DNA of 41,639 nucleotides from an uncultured beta proteobacterium (GTDB lineage: Bacteria; Pseudomonadota; Gammaproteobacteria; Burkholderiales; Burkholderiaceae_C): contig CAIVHU010000204.1 in the NCBI GenBank assembly GCA_903905735.1, forward strand, positions 1 to 41,639, in the 5' to 3' direction. Made by a program: the position numbers and the translations under genes. The notes below the pieces were generated by a model. It did not search any database. It saw only the letters and a list, made by a program, of their open reading frames with translations, and had not been told where the DNA came from. Shown here piece after piece: positions 7,820-15,267 of the stretch (position 1 is its first letter; each line of letters opens with the position of its first letter).

Positions 7820-8131
7820 ATGGCAGATCCGATGCGCATTCGCGCCCAAGTTAAAGGTGATGTAGCCACCGTTCGTGTTTTGATGAGCCACCCGATGGAA
7901 TCCGGTCAGCGCAAAGATGCCGATGGCAAGCTGATTCCGGCCATGCACATCAATGAAGTCACTGCTACGTTGAACGGTAAAGTAGTTTTGACCTCTGAAT
8001 GGGGTCCTTCGGTTTCCAAAAATCCTTTCGTCCAGTTCTTTGTCAAGGGCGTGAAGGCTGGCGATAAGGTTGCCGTGACCTGGAAAGACACCAGCGGCGA
8101 TAGCCGGACCGACGAAGCGACTGCTTCCTGA
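7820..8131 (+). CDS. soxZ: SoxZ, partner of the SoxY sulfur carrier
   Basis: This is a 103-residue protein, normal length for SoxZ, with no signal peptide of its own; it rides out with SoxY. It is an immunoglobulin-like beta fold with the family elements M-R-I-R-A-Q near the start, L-M-S-H-P-M-E-S-G and V-A-V-T-W-K-D near the end. It starts at ATG 7820 after a CAGGAG site. An intrinsic terminator follows 15 bases after its stop codon and precedes soxA. Confidence 0.96.
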   Translation: MADPMRIRAQVKGDVATVRVLMSHPMESGQRKDADGKLIPAMHINEVTATLNGKVVLTSEWGPSVSKNPFVQFFVKGVKAGDKVAVTWKDTSGDSRTDEATAS

Positions 8132-8146
8132 TCATTTCGGTCAGGG

Positions 8147-8175
8147 AAAAAAGGCGAGGTTAACTTGCCTTTTTT
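8147..8175 (+). terminator. Intrinsic terminator between soxZ and soxA
   Basis: There is a 12-bp stem (8147-8158 with 8164-8175, one G-U pair) around a GTTAA loop. Its base is an A6/T6 tract, and a further ATTTT follows. The geometry is that of a classical terminator, yet it lies inside what is otherwise a single sox gene run, so it probably reduces or separates soxAXB expression from soxCDYZ. Confidence 0.75.
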
Positions 8176-8182
8176 ATTTTGT

Positions 8183-8201
8183 GTGTGCCATATTGGCACA
8201 C
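8183..8201 (+). promoter_or_regulatory. 19-bp palindrome before soxA, operator or hairpin
   Basis: This is a perfect inverted repeat, GTGTGCCA-TAT-TGGCACAC, seven bases after the soxZ-soxA terminator and ending 18 bases before the soxA start codon. A 3-base loop allows an RNA hairpin, and the symmetry also suits a dimeric repressor. No sox regulator gene is present in the window, so the binding protein is unknown. Confidence 0.55.
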
Positions 8202-8219
8202 TTATTAGGAGACGCGTTG

Positions 8220-9038
8220 ATGAATAAGAAAGTCAGATTGGCTGCAGCTGTTGGTGCTGTTGCCCTTGCCGGGGCGATGCTGCCCAGTGCATATGCTCAA
8301 AAGTCTGCCGCCGTGCAGTCGATTGAAGAGTACCGGGCCATGTTGGCCGACGGTAATCCATCTGAATTGTTCGAAGCCAAGGGGGAAGACCTCTGGAAGC
8401 AAAAAAGAGGCCCCAAGAACGCGTCTCTTGAAAAATGTGATCTGGGCCAAGGCCCGGGCGTGGTCAAAGGCGCTTTTGTGACCTTGCCACGCTATTTCGC
8501 CGATACCAACAGGGTACAAGACTTGGAGTCTCGCTTGCTGACCTGCATGGACACCTTGCAAGGGCTCGATACCAAAGCCATCATCGCCACCCCCTTTGGC
8601 AAGGGCGAAAAGGCCAACATGACTGCTTTGGCCACGTGGATCGCCGCTGAATCACGTGACATGAAATTTGACTTGCCACAGTCGCATCCCCGGGAAAAAA
8701 TCGCCTACGAAGTCGGCAAGCGGCTGTTTTTTGAACGCGCTGGCCCCCATGACTTTTCATGCGCGTCCTGCCATGGTGGCGACAATTGGCGCATTCGTCT
8801 GCAAGATCTGCCCAATCTGACCAAAAATCCGGGCGATGGTGTTGGTTTTGCCGCGTGGCCCGCTTATCGCGTGTCCGATGGACAGATGTGGAGCATGCAA
8901 CAGCGCCTGAACGACTGCTACCGGCAACAACGTTTTCCTGAGCCTGGCTACGCCAGCGATGTCACCATTGCGCTGGCCACATATCTCGGTGTCAATAGCC
9001 AAGGTTCCAAATCTGTTGCCCCCGCCATCAAGCGCTAA
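8220..9038 (+). CDS. soxA: SoxA, monohaem type c-type cytochrome of the SoxAX thiosulfate-binding enzyme
   Basis: This is a 272-residue protein. ATG 8220 follows AGGAGACG and gives a signal peptide ending S-A-Y-A near residue 24. Only one haem motif is present, C-A-S-C-H at 181-185. The N-terminal domain, which binds a second haem in some SoxA proteins, has Cys73 and Cys109 instead, as expected for a structural disulfide in the monohaem subclass. Cys233 in L-N-D-C-Y-R-Q-Q matches the haem-ligating active-site cysteine that becomes a persulfide. With SoxX it joins thiosulfate to SoxY. Confidence 0.94.
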   Translation: MNKKVRLAAAVGAVALAGAMLPSAYAQKSAAVQSIEEYRAMLADGNPSELFEAKGEDLWKQKRGPKNASLEKCDLGQGPGVVKGAFVTLPRYFADTNRVQDLESRLLTCMDTLQGLDTKAIIATPFGKGEKANMTALATWIAAESRDMKFDLPQSHPREKIAYEVGKRLFFERAGPHDFSCASCHGGDNWRIRLQDLPNLTKNPGDGVGFAAWPAYRVSDGQMWSMQQRLNDCYRQQRFPEPGYASDVTIALATYLGVNSQGSKSVAPAIKR

Positions 9039-9057
9039 TGCGTTCAGGAGACAATGT

Positions 9058-9711
9058 ATGAAAAAGCAACACACTATCGCACTGACCTTGATTGCCGCCG
9101 CTGTTGTAGCGGGATGCGCATCAACGCCGAGTTCAGCCGATCTCGACAAAATGACGGCCGATATCATCAAGAGCTCATTCCACGACCGCGGTATTGTCAA
9201 AGTCTCGGTCCTCAATACTGACGAGATCAACACGGTTTGTTCAGCGGCTGACGTGGCTGGCAAACCGCTGGATAGCGACGTGGCGATCGCCTTGCAGAAC
9301 GAGCAGCTCAAAACCATCAAGTGGCCGGCAGATGGTAACTACATGGGTGACTGGCAAAAAGGTGAAAAGCTGGCGCAAAGCGGAAAAGGCCTGACCTGGA
9401 GCGACAAGGCAGACACGCAGAACGGTGGCAATTGCTACAACTGTCACCAACTGGACCCGGCAGAAATCTCTTTCGGAACCATCGGCCCGAGCCTGACCGG
9501 TTACGCCAAGACCCACGGCGTGCTGGCAGACCCGAACAGCCCGGCGTCCAAAGCCATTGTGGAGTACACCTGGGGCAAGATCTACAACTCGCGTGCTTAC
9601 AGCGCTTGTTCGGTGATGCCGCGGGCAGTTCACAACGGTATCATCACTGAGGCGCAGGCCAAGGATCTGATGGCGTTATTGCTGGACCCTAAATCGCCAG
9701 TGAACCAGTAG
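9058..9711 (+). CDS. soxX: SoxX, monohaem cytochrome c subunit, apparently a lipoprotein
   Basis: This is a 217-residue protein. ATG 9058 is used; the overlapping ATG at 9054 is in another frame. The haem motif is C-Y-N-C-H at 126-130, followed by the SoxX pattern G-T-I-G-P-S-L-T-G-Y and a late C-S-V-M-P-R methionine ligand. The N-terminus, a basic start and hydrophobic core ending V-A-G-C-A-S-T, reads as a lipobox, so this SoxX may be membrane-anchored where the textbook subunit is soluble. It carries an extra N-terminal region before the haem compared with short SoxX forms. It follows soxA by 19 bases. Confidence 0.92.
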   Translation: MKKQHTIALTLIAAAVVAGCASTPSSADLDKMTADIIKSSFHDRGIVKVSVLNTDEINTVCSAADVAGKPLDSDVAIALQNEQLKTIKWPADGNYMGDWQKGEKLAQSGKGLTWSDKADTQNGGNCYNCHQLDPAEISFGTIGPSLTGYAKTHGVLADPNSPASKAIVEYTWGKIYNSRAYSACSVMPRAVHNGIITEAQAKDLMALLLDPKSPVNQ

Positions 9712-9729
9712 TTTTATTGTTGAAAACAC

Positions 9730-9748
9730 AGCCCGGCCCGCCCGGGCT
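9730..9748 (+). other. GC-rich hairpin between soxX and soxB
   Basis: There is a 7-bp stem AGCCCGG/CCGGGCT around a five-base loop, followed by only a short TTGTT tract. It could be a weak terminator or an mRNA-stabilising processing hairpin in the soxX-soxB gap. Confidence 0.4.
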
Positions 9749-9771
9749 TGTTAACTTGATCGTGGAAAAAA

Positions 9772-11505
9772 ATGAATTTGACCAAACGTGAATTTATGCA
9801 GGTGCTGGGCGCTGGCACCATGGCGGGTCTGGGTATGGGCGCTTACGCTCAGGCCGATATTGCTACCGCTACCAAGGGTCTGTATGACATTCCGAAGTTC
9901 GGTAATGTGTCGTTCCTGCATATGACGGACTGCCACGCGCAGCTCAAACCCATTTACTTCCGCGAGCCCAGCATCAATCTGGGTATTGGCAGCATGAAAG
10001 GTCACCTGCCACATCTGGTAGGCGAGCATCTGCTGAAAGTCGCCAATATCCGCCCCGGTACCGCTGAAGCGCACGCATTGACTTGTCTGGATTTCGAACA
10101 GGCGGCCAAGCGTTATGGCAAGGTCGGTGGTTTTGCCCACCTGGCCACGTTGGTCAAGCGCATGAAGGCCAGCCGCCCCGGCGCGCTCTTGCTCGACGGT
10201 GGTGACACCTGGCAAGGCTCGGGCACGGCGCTGTGGACGAATGGGCAAGACATGGTCGATGCCTGCAAACTGCTGGGTGTTGATGTGATGACCGGCCATT
10301 GGGAATTCACCCTGGGCATGGACCGCGTCAAGGAAATCATCGAGAAAGACTTTGCCGGCAAGGTCGATTTTGTGGCGCAAAACGTCAAGACCAACGATTT
10401 TGGCGACCCCGTCTTCAAGCCTTACGTGATCCGTGAAATCAATGGCCTGCCTTGCGCCATCATCGGCCAGGCGTTCCCTTACACCCCGATTGCCAACCCA
10501 CGCTACATGGTGGCGGACTGGGCCTTTGGCATTCAGGACGACAACATGCAGAAGATGGTCGACGAAGCCCGTGCCAAGGGAGCGCAGGTGGTGGTTGTCA
10601 TCAGCCACAACGGCATGGACGTGGACCTGAAGATGGCCAGCCGCGTCAGCGGCATCGATGCCATCATGGGCGGTCATACGCATGATGGCATGCCGGTGGC
10701 CAGCATCATCAGCAACCCGGGTGGCAAGACGCTGGTGACCAATGCCGGGTCCAACAGCAAGTTTCTGGGCGTGCTGGACTTTGAGGTCAAGGACAAAAAA
10801 GTCGTCGACTTCCGCTACAAGCTGCTGCCCGTGTTCTCGAACATGCTGCCGGCCGATGCAGAGATGGACGCCCACATCACCAAGATGCGTGCACCCTATG
10901 AAGCCAAGCTGGCTGAAAAACTCGGCGTGACCGAAGGCACCTTGTACCGCCGTGGCAACTTCAACGGCACCGGTGACCAGTTGCTGGTGGACGCTTTGAT
11001 GGAGGTCCAAGGTGCTGATATCGCCTTCTCGCCGGGTTTCCGCTGGGGTACCACGCTGCTGCCAGGTCAGGCGATCAGCCGTGAATGGTTGATGGACATG
11101 ACGGCCACCACCTATTCGTATGCGACCGTGTCGGAGATGAAGGGCTCGGACATCAAGACGGTGCTTGAAGACGTGTGTGACAACCTGTTCAACCCTGACC
11201 CGTACTATCAGCAGGGCGGCGACATGGTTCGCGTCGGTGGCCTGCAATACAGTTGCAGCCCGCTTGAAGGCATGGGCAAACGCATCACCGACTTGCGTCT
11301 GAACGGCAAGCCGCTGGATGCCGACAAAAAATACAAGGTGGCCGGTTGGGCACCCGTTGCCGAAGAAGCCAAGGGTCAAGGCAACAAGATGGTCTGGGAT
11401 GTGGTCGAAACCTGGCTGGCCGCACGCGGTGGCAAGGTGTCACCACGCAAACCCAACGCGCCCAAAATCATTGGTGCGTTGCCCAACCCAGGTTACATCG
11501 CGTAA
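9772..11505 (+). CDS. soxB: SoxB, periplasmic sulfate thiohydrolase
   Basis: This is a 577-residue protein of the 5'-nucleotidase/metallophosphatase superfamily. It has a twin-arginine-like export signal (L-T-K-R-E-F-M-Q, then a Gly/Ala-rich core, A-Y-A). Metal-binding motifs for the dinuclear manganese centre are visible: T-D-C-H-A-Q near the start, D-G-G-D-T-W, G-H-W-E-F and G-G-H-T-H-D-G. The C-terminal substrate-binding domain is complete. SoxB releases sulfate by hydrolysing the terminal sulfone from SoxY-bound intermediates. It is the last sox gene; a dispersed repeat separates it from the convergent cbbO. Confidence 0.96.
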   Translation: MNLTKREFMQVLGAGTMAGLGMGAYAQADIATATKGLYDIPKFGNVSFLHMTDCHAQLKPIYFREPSINLGIGSMKGHLPHLVGEHLLKVANIRPGTAEAHALTCLDFEQAAKRYGKVGGFAHLATLVKRMKASRPGALLLDGGDTWQGSGTALWTNGQDMVDACKLLGVDVMTGHWEFTLGMDRVKEIIEKDFAGKVDFVAQNVKTNDFGDPVFKPYVIREINGLPCAIIGQAFPYTPIANPRYMVADWAFGIQDDNMQKMVDEARAKGAQVVVVISHNGMDVDLKMASRVSGIDAIMGGHTHDGMPVASIISNPGGKTLVTNAGSNSKFLGVLDFEVKDKKVVDFRYKLLPVFSNMLPADAEMDAHITKMRAPYEAKLAEKLGVTEGTLYRRGNFNGTGDQLLVDALMEVQGADIAFSPGFRWGTTLLPGQAISREWLMDMTATTYSYATVSEMKGSDIKTVLEDVCDNLFNPDPYYQQGGDMVRVGGLQYSCSPLEGMGKRITDLRLNGKPLDADKKYKVAGWAPVAEEAKGQGNKMVWDVVETWLAARGGKVSPRKPNAPKIIGALPNPGYIA

Positions 11506-11547
11506 ATTTCTGGCTCCTGCGGGCTGGCGGTCAATTGATAAGAAATT

Positions 11548-11585
11548 GGCCTCCAGCCCTTTTGCAATAAGCGCAAGTAGCTACT
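11548..11585 (-). repeat. Dispersed intergenic repeat, copy 1
   Basis: Read on the minus strand it gives TAGCTACT-TGCGCTTATTGC-AAAAGGGCTGGAGGCC, nearly identical in its middle to the copy at 23733-23773. It lies between the convergent soxB and cbbO genes and can fold through its partial symmetry, so it may act as a bidirectional terminator. Confidence 0.7.
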
Positions 11586-11597
11586 TTAACTGTAGCA

Positions 11598-13880
11598 TCA
11601 GCGCGTCAGCGCCATGAAAAGTTTGGGCAGCTGTTCGGGCAGCCGGGCGATGTTGTCGATCACGGTGTACTGCTTGCCAAAGATGTCGCTCAGGTATGCG
11701 TCGGCGCTGGCGTCGAGGTTGATGCAGTAGGTAAATATCCCCTGGTTGTCGAGCTCGCGTACCGCCACCTTGGCATCTTCAATCAGCAAGCGCTCGTCAT
11801 GCACGTCAATGTCTGCGGGTTGTCCGTCGGTCAGCACCAGCAGCAATTTTTTGTCTGCCGCCTGGGTGCTCAAGGTGCGTGCGGCGTGCCGTAACGCGCC
11901 GCCCATGCGGGTGCTGTAACCTGCTTGCATAGCGGCCAGGCGGGCCTTGACCTCGTCGCCCCAGCGTTCGCCAAAACCCTTGATGTGCAGGTAGCGCAGG
12001 TCGTGGCGGGTGTTGGAGTGAAAGCCGGCAATCGCCAGCGGGTCGCCCAACTGCTCAATCGCCCAAGCCAGCAACGAGACGGCTTCCTGGCTGAGCTGCA
12101 GCACGGTCTGCTCGGAGCCACGCGCCTTGTCGCCCAGCGACTGCGACAGGTCCAGCAGCAACGTGACCGCAATGCTGCGGCCATCGGTGGTGTGGCTCAT
12201 GTTGATGCGCGGGTCGGGCTGGCTGCCGCTTTTCAGGTCGATGAGCGAGCGGATCGCCACGTCCAGGTCCAGCTCGCTGCCGTCTTCCTGAAAACGCACG
12301 CGCACCTTGTCTTGCGGTTTGAGCAGGTCCAGCAAGCGTTTCAGGCGTTTGGACAGCGCGCTGTGTTTGGCCAGCAGCGCGTCAATGTCGGCCGGGTTGC
12401 CACTGGGGTGCAGGCGCTCGTACAGGCTGACCCAATCCGGGCGCACGGTCTGGCTGGTGTAGTCCCACTCGGGGTAGTGCCGTGGCGGCAGGGTCTCGAT
12501 TTGCTGCGTCGGCGGGGTTTGGTCGGGGTTGTCAAACGTGTCTTCGTCGTCTGAGAGCTCGTGAAAGCGCCACAGGTGGCGGTTGTCGTCTCGGTAATCG
12601 ACTTCAGTGTCCTTGAACCAGGTGTCCGGCAACTGATCACTTTGCAGGCGAGTTTTGCCCAGGTAACTCAGGGCCAGGCTGGCAATTTCCGTGGTGTTGG
12701 ACTCACCTTGTGCCAGCAGGGCGTGAAAGCGCTGCACCCAGTCTGCCAGTTGCGGACTCTCAAACCGTTTGGGCGGGTCGAGCAGCGCGCGCGACAGCAT
12801 GGCGAGGCGGTGCCGCAGGCAGGAATGGGTGGCCGGGTTGCACGCACCATCGACCGGCGTGGGATGCAGGGCCGAATAAATGCGCCGCATGCCGGGATAT
12901 TCGCGCAGCGTCAGCCAATCCATGCGCGCGTCTTCAAAACATTCGATGGCCAGGCGCTGCGCCGGGCTGAAGTTGTCAGCAAAAATGGGTGTGCTCCAGC
13001 GCCGGTGCGCGGCCATGTGGGCCAACGCGGCGCGGTATCGGTCCATGCCGGTGATGCCCGCGCGTTCGTCATACACATCGGGCAGGCGCATGCCATACGC
13101 ATCAAAGTAGGGCATGGGCTGGCGCTGCACGTCAAAGGTGGTGGAGTAGGGCACCAGCACATCGCCGTCTTGCCAAAGCGCTTTCAGGTACAAATCCAGC
13201 GCGCGAGTGTGGTCCATCAGCAGCGTGCCGTGGCGTTCGCGCTGCAGCACGGCGCGGCTGTCGGCGCTGGACAAGCTGAAAAATTCGCGCTGCTGTTCTG
13301 GGTGATGGCTGTAATTGCGGATGCCGTAATTCACCCAGTTGCTCAGGCCTTGCAGGCTCAACAGGCTCAGCAGCAGCGGTGCTTTTTCAAAAAAAACCGC
13401 CAGGCTGGGGCTGGCATAGGTCTTGTGGATGCCGTGGATCGAGCCGCTGGTGCGCTCCAGCAGCAGCAGGCACAAGTCCATGTAGTGCTGCAACTGCGTC
13501 TGTGTGGGCAGGCGGCGTGCCACAGCGGCCAGGGTTTGCAAAAACGGCGCGATCGCCTTGCCATTGGGCGACTTGTTGATGAACCGCACCGTGGTCATGA
13601 CCGCGATCAGGGCATCTTCACCCACGGTGCGGGCGATGGGCGGCCACTCCTGCAAGAAAATCAGCGCGGGCTCCGCGCCACGCCCCATCTTGCCCAGAAA
13701 ACGCGCCTGGTTCAGGTAATCATCCAGTCCCTCGTCACTGAGCTTGGTTTGCGCCTCGGCCATGCAGGCCGCAAACACATCGTCGATCTGGGCAAAACCG
13801 CAGTCCAGTTGCCTGCGCCAAGCCTGCAGGCGCTCTGCGTCCAGGCCTGCAGGACTGATGATGTCAGCCACGGCGCTCAT
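11598..13880 (-). CDS. cbbO: CbbO, von Willebrand A domain RuBisCO activase adaptor
   Basis: This is a 760-residue protein. The long N-terminal helical part is typical of CbbO/NorD-like proteins. The C-terminal third is a von Willebrand factor A domain with the metal-ion adhesion motif D-L-S-Q-S after L-L-L, a conserved Thr region and L-V-L-T-D-G-Q-P-A. CbbO pairs with the AAA+ ring of CbbQ and recruits it to RuBisCO to remove inhibitory sugar phosphates. It starts five bases after the cbbQ stop, so the pair is co-transcribed, downstream of cbbM on the same strand. This is the Q2O2-type context that goes with form II RuBisCO. Confidence 0.93.
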   Translation of the reverse strand: MSAVADIISPAGLDAERLQAWRRQLDCGFAQIDDVFAACMAEAQTKLSDEGLDDYLNQARFLGKMGRGAEPALIFLQEWPPIARTVGEDALIAVMTTVRFINKSPNGKAIAPFLQTLAAVARRLPTQTQLQHYMDLCLLLLERTSGSIHGIHKTYASPSLAVFFEKAPLLLSLLSLQGLSNWVNYGIRNYSHHPEQQREFFSLSSADSRAVLQRERHGTLLMDHTRALDLYLKALWQDGDVLVPYSTTFDVQRQPMPYFDAYGMRLPDVYDERAGITGMDRYRAALAHMAAHRRWSTPIFADNFSPAQRLAIECFEDARMDWLTLREYPGMRRIYSALHPTPVDGACNPATHSCLRHRLAMLSRALLDPPKRFESPQLADWVQRFHALLAQGESNTTEIASLALSYLGKTRLQSDQLPDTWFKDTEVDYRDDNRHLWRFHELSDDEDTFDNPDQTPPTQQIETLPPRHYPEWDYTSQTVRPDWVSLYERLHPSGNPADIDALLAKHSALSKRLKRLLDLLKPQDKVRVRFQEDGSELDLDVAIRSLIDLKSGSQPDPRINMSHTTDGRSIAVTLLLDLSQSLGDKARGSEQTVLQLSQEAVSLLAWAIEQLGDPLAIAGFHSNTRHDLRYLHIKGFGERWGDEVKARLAAMQAGYSTRMGGALRHAARTLSTQAADKKLLLVLTDGQPADIDVHDERLLIEDAKVAVRELDNQGIFTYCINLDASADAYLSDIFGKQYTVIDNIARLPEQLPKLFMALTR

Positions 13881-13885
13881 GGTGG

Positions 13886-14692
13886 TCAGCCGAAAACAGC
13901 GTCAACGGCGTGATCGAGCGTGGCGCGGATGTCGGCGTCGTCGGTGATCGGGCGCACCAGCGCCATGCGGCAGGCATCCAGCGGGTCCACCTCGGCCTTG
14001 ATCAGCGTGGCCGCATAGACCAGCAGGCGGGTGGAAATGCCTTCGTCCAGCCCGTGGCCCTTGAGCGCCCGCGCAGTCGCGCCGATCTTGACCAGGCGCA
14101 CCGCGTCGGCCATGTTGACACCGGTCTCAGTGGCGATGATGGATGCTTCCAAATCCGCAGCAGGGTAGTCAAAGTCAAAGCCGACAAAGCGCTGTTTGGT
14201 GCTTTGTTTCAGGTCCTTCATAAGGCTTTGGTAGCCTGGGTTGTAGGAGATGACCAGCTGAAAGTCCGGATGCGCATGGATGAGCTCACCTTTCTTGTCC
14301 AGCGGCAGTTGGCGGCGGTGGTCAGTGAGAGGGTGAATGACCACGGTGGTGTCTTGGCGCGCTTCCACAATTTCATCCAGGTAACAGATCGCGCCAATGC
14401 GGGCGGCAGTGGCCAGCGGGCCGTCAAGCCAGCGGGTGCCGTTGGCTTCCAGAAGGTAGCGGCCGACCAGGTCCGAGGCAGTCATGTCTTCATTGCAGGC
14501 CACGGTGATCAGCGGCTTGCCGAGTTTGAAGGCCATGTATTCGATAAAGCGCGATTTGCCGCAGCCTGTGGGGCCTTTGACCATGACCGGCAGTCTGGCT
14601 TTGTAGGCTGCCTCGTACAGGGCCACCTCGTTGGACTGCTGTTGGTAGAACGGCTCTTGGTTGATGGTGTATTGCTGTGCCAGGGTGGTCAT
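13886..14692 (-). CDS. cbbQ: CbbQ, MoxR-type AAA+ RuBisCO activase
   Basis: This is a 268-residue AAA+ ATPase of the MoxR class. It has Walker A G-P-T-G-C-G-K-S at about 40-47, Walker B I-C-Y-L-D-E, a sensor-1 region V-I-S-Y-N-P-G-Y, and the CbbQ C-terminal domain. With CbbO it forms a motor that reactivates RuBisCO. The nearest upstream gene on the same strand is cbbM, but 575 bases with repeats and a likely terminator intervene, so cbbQO may have its own promoter or depend on read-through. Confidence 0.94.
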   Translation of the reverse strand: MTTLAQQYTINQEPFYQQQSNEVALYEAAYKARLPVMVKGPTGCGKSRFIEYMAFKLGKPLITVACNEDMTASDLVGRYLLEANGTRWLDGPLATAARIGAICYLDEIVEARQDTTVVIHPLTDHRRQLPLDKKGELIHAHPDFQLVISYNPGYQSLMKDLKQSTKQRFVGFDFDYPAADLEASIIATETGVNMADAVRLVKIGATARALKGHGLDEGISTRLLVYAATLIKAEVDPLDACRMALVRPITDDADIRATLDHAVDAVFG

Positions 14693-14824
14693 GATTGGTT
14701 CCTGTGTGATCGTTGTTGAATACAGGTGACAGGGATGGTAGTCTGGGGCGATTGGATGGTGTGAATTGTGGTGCGATTTTGGACACGTCTGGATTCAAGT
14801 CAGCAGAGCATTGGCTTTAACCGC

Positions 14825-14921
14825 AGCGCGCATTGGGTATCCGACTCCGCTCGTGTCCCCCGGTTCGGGCTGCGCCCGAACCTCCTCCTTGACCTCGCTG
14901 CGTCAGATACCCAACGCACGC
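14825..14921 (+). repeat. Nested palindromic repeat, copy A
   Basis: The outer arms (14825-14845 and 14901-14921, sharing the core TTGGGTATC / GATACCCAA) enclose a perfect inner hairpin, GGTTCGGGC-TGC-GCCCGAACC, at 14862-14882. Between them are the conserved flanks CCGCTCGTGTCCCCCG and TCCTCCTTGACCTCGCTGCG. The whole can fold into one long interrupted stem. A diverged copy lies about 130 bases away in reverse. Confidence 0.7.
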
Positions 14922-15009
14922 TGCTTGACGGTGGTGGTGGCCAGACTGCCTTGGATACCAAAATGTCTTGACTACCAAAAACGTCTCGGGCATGTTGTGA
15001 TGGGTTGTC

Positions 15010-15085
15010 CTGCAAAGCGAAGTCAAGGAGGAGAAAGTGGCCGTAGGCCGCTTTCGGGGGACATGAGCGGCGCAGGGCATCCCGT
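15010..15085 (-). repeat. Nested palindromic repeat, diverged copy B in reverse orientation
   Basis: Read on the minus strand it shows CCGCTCATGTCCCCCG, then an inner hairpin, then TCCTCCTTGACTTCGCTTTG, matching copy A on both flanks. The inner hairpin differs in sequence (on the plus strand AAAGTGGCC-GTA-GGCCGCTTT, with one G-U) but stays at the same place with the same 9-bp stem and 3-base loop. The outer arms are poorly conserved. Confidence 0.65.
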
Positions 15086-15188
15086 CGCAACGTGCCTTCC
15101 ACGAACTTGGCAACACGCATTCCGCACGCTACGTGCCGTCCAAGAAAGCAGCACTCGGCGACCTTGTCAGCTCATCCACTAAAGCAAC

Positions 15189-15220
15189 GCGGGGTAGCCT
15201 GTCGCAACAAACTACCCCGC
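15189..15220 (-). terminator. Probable cbbM terminator
   Basis: There is a perfect 9-bp stem, GCGGGGTAG/CTACCCCGC, with a 14-base loop, about 50 bases beyond the cbbM stop codon. On the minus strand it is followed by a modest TTGCTTT tract. Confidence 0.6.
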
Positions 15221-15267
15221 AGTCGCATTTTCAACAATGCTCGAAAACGTCGCTGTAGGCGCTGTGC

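Larger units (their letters stand above)
14693..15267. other. Gene-free gap between cbbM and cbbQ with opposed repeats
   Basis: No credible gene was seen in this 575-bp stretch on either strand; the short open frames do not look like protein families. It holds the candidate cbbM terminator (15189-15220) and two divergent copies of one repeat in opposite orientation (about 14825-14921 and 15010-15085). The remaining bases near 14700-14820, upstream of cbbQ, show no clear promoter. Confidence 0.6.

Noticed and set aside
9751..11379. A 542-codon open frame antisense to soxB, and similar long antisense frames in cbbT (25050-26729) and cbbO (12561-13913).
   Set aside because: They lie wholly opposite strongly recognised genes, have His/Gln/Val-rich compositions typical of reverse-frame GC-rich DNA, and match no family; treated as shadows.
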